Source: DTU019 sp050949825 (GTDB lineage Bacteria > Bacillota > Syntrophomonadia > Syntrophomonadales > Syntrophomonadaceae). Taken from it: a DNA stretch of 64,000 bases. The notes below the pieces were generated by a model, which searched no databases, had not been told where the DNA came from, and was given only the letters and a program-made list of their open reading frames with translations. Positions 62,275-64,000 of this stretch are shown piece by piece. The translations under genes were made by a program, and so were the position numbers. Every line of letters begins with the position of its first letter. Position 1 is the stretch's first letter. Location: positions 434,001 to 498,000 of the forward strand of contig JBMNGL010000013.1 of NCBI GenBank assembly GCA_050949825.1, in the 5' to 3' direction.

Positions 62275-64000
62275 ATGATGAAGCATTTGATACAGGTATG
62301 TGGAGATCCGACTGTAGATTGGTTCCGCATACATAACGAAGATATAACTGTGCGGGGTGGGGTTTATTACTGGCAGCGCCAGGCAGAGGACGACCGGGTG
62401 CGGCTCAGCTCACAACCGGGCGGTTTTGCGCTGGTGCAGCAGTTGCTCAGTGCAATGATAGCAGAGCAAAACGCCGCCGTGGAGGGTGCCAACCTGGCAG
62501 AAGATCTGCTCAACCGTCCCAAAGACCGAAAAATTACCACCTCATGGACCCTGTGGAAGGAATTTTTTAATGCCGATTCCCATCAAATGGCCTATCGTCT
62601 GTGGAAGTGGCATGAATTTGAGCCGGCTCTTTGGGATTACCCGGCGGCCTGCTTAAAAGGCCGCCCGGATCTGTTGTTGATTCATGACAGCGGGCTCGGT
62701 TTTCGTAATTGTGAGGCCGGTTGGCCCGAGGCCTTGCGGTCAGACAACGGGCCTCAGCTTCCTTCGCAGCTAATTGTCAAGCTGGGCCAGTATCATGATG
62801 GGCAGGAAAATCCGTTGCTGAACCGTATCAGGGCCTTGGGTCTAGAGGAGCAAACCACCATACTCAGTTCCTTGAGCGATTTACGGGCCTGTGCAGTCAA
62901 GGTGGGCACCTCGCTTTCCTGGGAGAGAGTGCTGGAGGAGGTTGTCAATGCGGTTTTAAGCCCACTTTGTCCCTTCCTGGACAGGGAGCATAATTCCATT
63001 AAATATCAACAAGTGATTGTACCTATAGGTTTGAGTGGAGCAGTCATCGTCGGCCGCCATTTCAATACCCTGATCTTTGACCGCGGCGGACAGGAAGGCG
63101 ACTTCAACACCCTGTATCCGGGACAGATCATCGGGGATAATACCTGCATACTGGGAGCATTGGCTGCTGCCTGGGCGGATAATCCCCGGCAGGTGGATTG
63201 GATCACAGCCACTAAAATCGGCATTGAGCTGGCCCGCCTACTACATATTAAGGGCTATGAGGTGGTGGAACGGGAACAGCATAAGCACCTGCAATTCCCT
63301 TATCAAGCTATCGCCTCGGCATTCAGAGCATTAAAGGATAATCACCAGCAGGCCCTGAGACGATCCGACCTGGCAGAGATCGGAGACCTGGGCATCTTTG
63401 TTGACGAGGCTCATTCAGCCTTGCGACAACCGGGCCGCTGGACGATCCTGGAAGATACGCTGTTAAAAAACCAGTCTGCAGACTGTTTAGAGGATGCCGA
63501 GTGTATCAGTTCGGTTAATGACTGCGCACGAAATGTTGTGCTCCATGGGCCGCAATCAGCCTTGCAAGGGGTTCCCGTGGAAACCATAGGCGGCTGGAGC
63601 AGTGCTGATCGGCAGGAAATCGAGGGGGTGCGCGGGGTCAGCAATGCCATGCGCGAATACTGCTGGATAAAGAACCCGGAAAAACCCCTCTGTGTTGCGG
63701 TTTTTGGCCCTCCCGGTTCGGGCAAGTCTTTTGTTATAAAGGAGATTGCCCGGGGCCTGGGTATTGACGAAAAAGCCCAGCTGACCTTTAACCTGTCGCA
63801 ATTTGAATCTCCTCTGGAATTGCAGAACGCCTTTCACCAGATACGGGATTTAAATCTCAAGGGCCAATTGCCCCTGGTTTTCTGGGATGAATTTGACACC
63901 CCCTGTGCCGGTCAGCCCCTGGGATGGCTGCGCTATTTTCTGGCTCCCATGCAGGATGGAGAATTCACCTATGAGGGATTACCCCGTCCCCTGGGCGGTG
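62275..64000 (+). CDS. Large AAA-type ATPase with kinase-like N-terminal region (C-terminus cut by window end)
   Basis: 575 residues visible, open to the window edge. GGAGGGG precedes the ATG. The N-terminal 320 residues resemble ribokinase-like sequences in RyR-domain proteins (CGDPTVDWFR; GTSLSWERVLEEVV; VPIGLSGAVIV; IIGDNTCILGALAAAW), though the key Asp of true PfkB kinases is not evident. A central linker contains DEAHSALRQPGRWTILED. An AAA ATPase follows: Walker A GPPGSGKS (478-485), Walker B PLVFWDEFD (533-541). A C-terminal RyR domain is expected from the family but outside the window. Role unknown; family members have been suspected in conflict or signalling systems. Confidence 0.75.
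   Translation, partial: MMKHLIQVCGDPTVDWFRIHNEDITVRGGVYYWQRQAEDDRVRLSSQPGGFALVQQLLSAMIAEQNAAVEGANLAEDLLNRPKDRKITTSWTLWKEFFNADSHQMAYRLWKWHEFEPALWDYPAACLKGRPDLLLIHDSGLGFRNCEAGWPEALRSDNGPQLPSQLIVKLGQYHDGQENPLLNRIRALGLEEQTTILSSLSDLRACAVKVGTSLSWERVLEEVVNAVLSPLCPFLDREHNSIKYQQVIVPIGLSGAVIVGRHFNTLIFDRGGQEGDFNTLYPGQIIGDNTCILGALAAAWADNPRQVDWITATKIGIELARLLHIKGYEVVEREQHKHLQFPYQAIASAFRALKDNHQQALRRSDLAEIGDLGIFVDEAHSALRQPGRWTILEDTLLKNQSADCLEDAECISSVNDCARNVVLHGPQSALQGVPVETIGGWSSADRQEIEGVRGVSNAMREYCWIKNPEKPLCVAVFGPPGSGKSFVIKEIARGLGIDEKAQLTFNLSQFESPLELQNAFHQIRDLNLKGQLPLVFWDEFDTPCAGQPLGWLRYFLAPMQDGEFTYEGLPRPLGG

Overview
The window looks like a chromosomal segment of an anaerobic, spore-forming clostridial Firmicute, most like Syntrophomonadaceae (inferred). 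The signs are a SpoIIP-type sporulation protein, AddAB in place of RecBCD, LexA boxes of the Bacillus/Clostridium type (CGAAC-N4-GTTCG), YtrA-type GntR regulators, two flavodiiron proteins, and a tungstate uptake locus. Most gene starts follow strong Shine-Dalgarno sequences (GGAGG), and TTG and GTG starts are common. No rRNA or CRISPR array was seen. There is one tRNA, tRNA-Arg(CCG).

Layout. 1-3.9 kb: an SOS-controlled translesion cassette of ImuB-like protein, DUF6504 protein and DnaE-family polymerase (cut by the window start). 4-8.5 kb: a MORN protein, an orphan sigma-54 activator beside a large palindrome, an MscS channel. 8.5-15.7 kb: two GntR/ABC-2 transporter operons that share one operator sequence. 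15.8-20 kb: an EF-G-like GTPase and a DUF4264-lepB-surE operon. 20-20.6 kb: a 28-bp inverted repeat and 18 copies of a 25-bp tandem repeat. 20.6-27.6 kb: addBA. 28-37.7 kb: mostly housekeeping or poorly known genes, including a guanylate kinase-DUF1653 fusion, a ZIP transporter, a DinG-type helicase, and macro-domain and MBL hydrolases. 37.8 kb: a 35-residue membrane protein under a strong LexA-type promoter. 38-42 kb: ahcY, spoIIP, an MFS exporter and tRNA-Arg.

42-45.2 kb is accessory DNA: a REP-associated tyrosine transposase beside a 40-bp REP-like array, remnants of IS3, RHS and leucine-rich-repeat genes, and a toxin-antitoxin pair whose toxin is frameshifted. 45-50 kb holds two divergent flavodiiron proteins with different C-terminal electron-transfer modules. 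50-57 kb is AT-rich signalling DNA. It holds an HD-GYP protein and a PAS-HD-GYP gene split by an insertion element, so that the HD-GYP half is now fused to the element's ATPase.

57-62 kb is a tungstate/molybdate locus: a structured leader with its own terminator, tupA-tupB-tupC and a second tupA on one strand, and a molybdenum-storage-protein homologue with a small partner on the other. A conserved putative small RNA occurs twice, near 50.2 and 62.1 kb. The window ends inside a large protein with a P-loop kinase-like N-terminal region and an AAA-type ATPase domain, a poorly described family and a strong candidate for follow-up.
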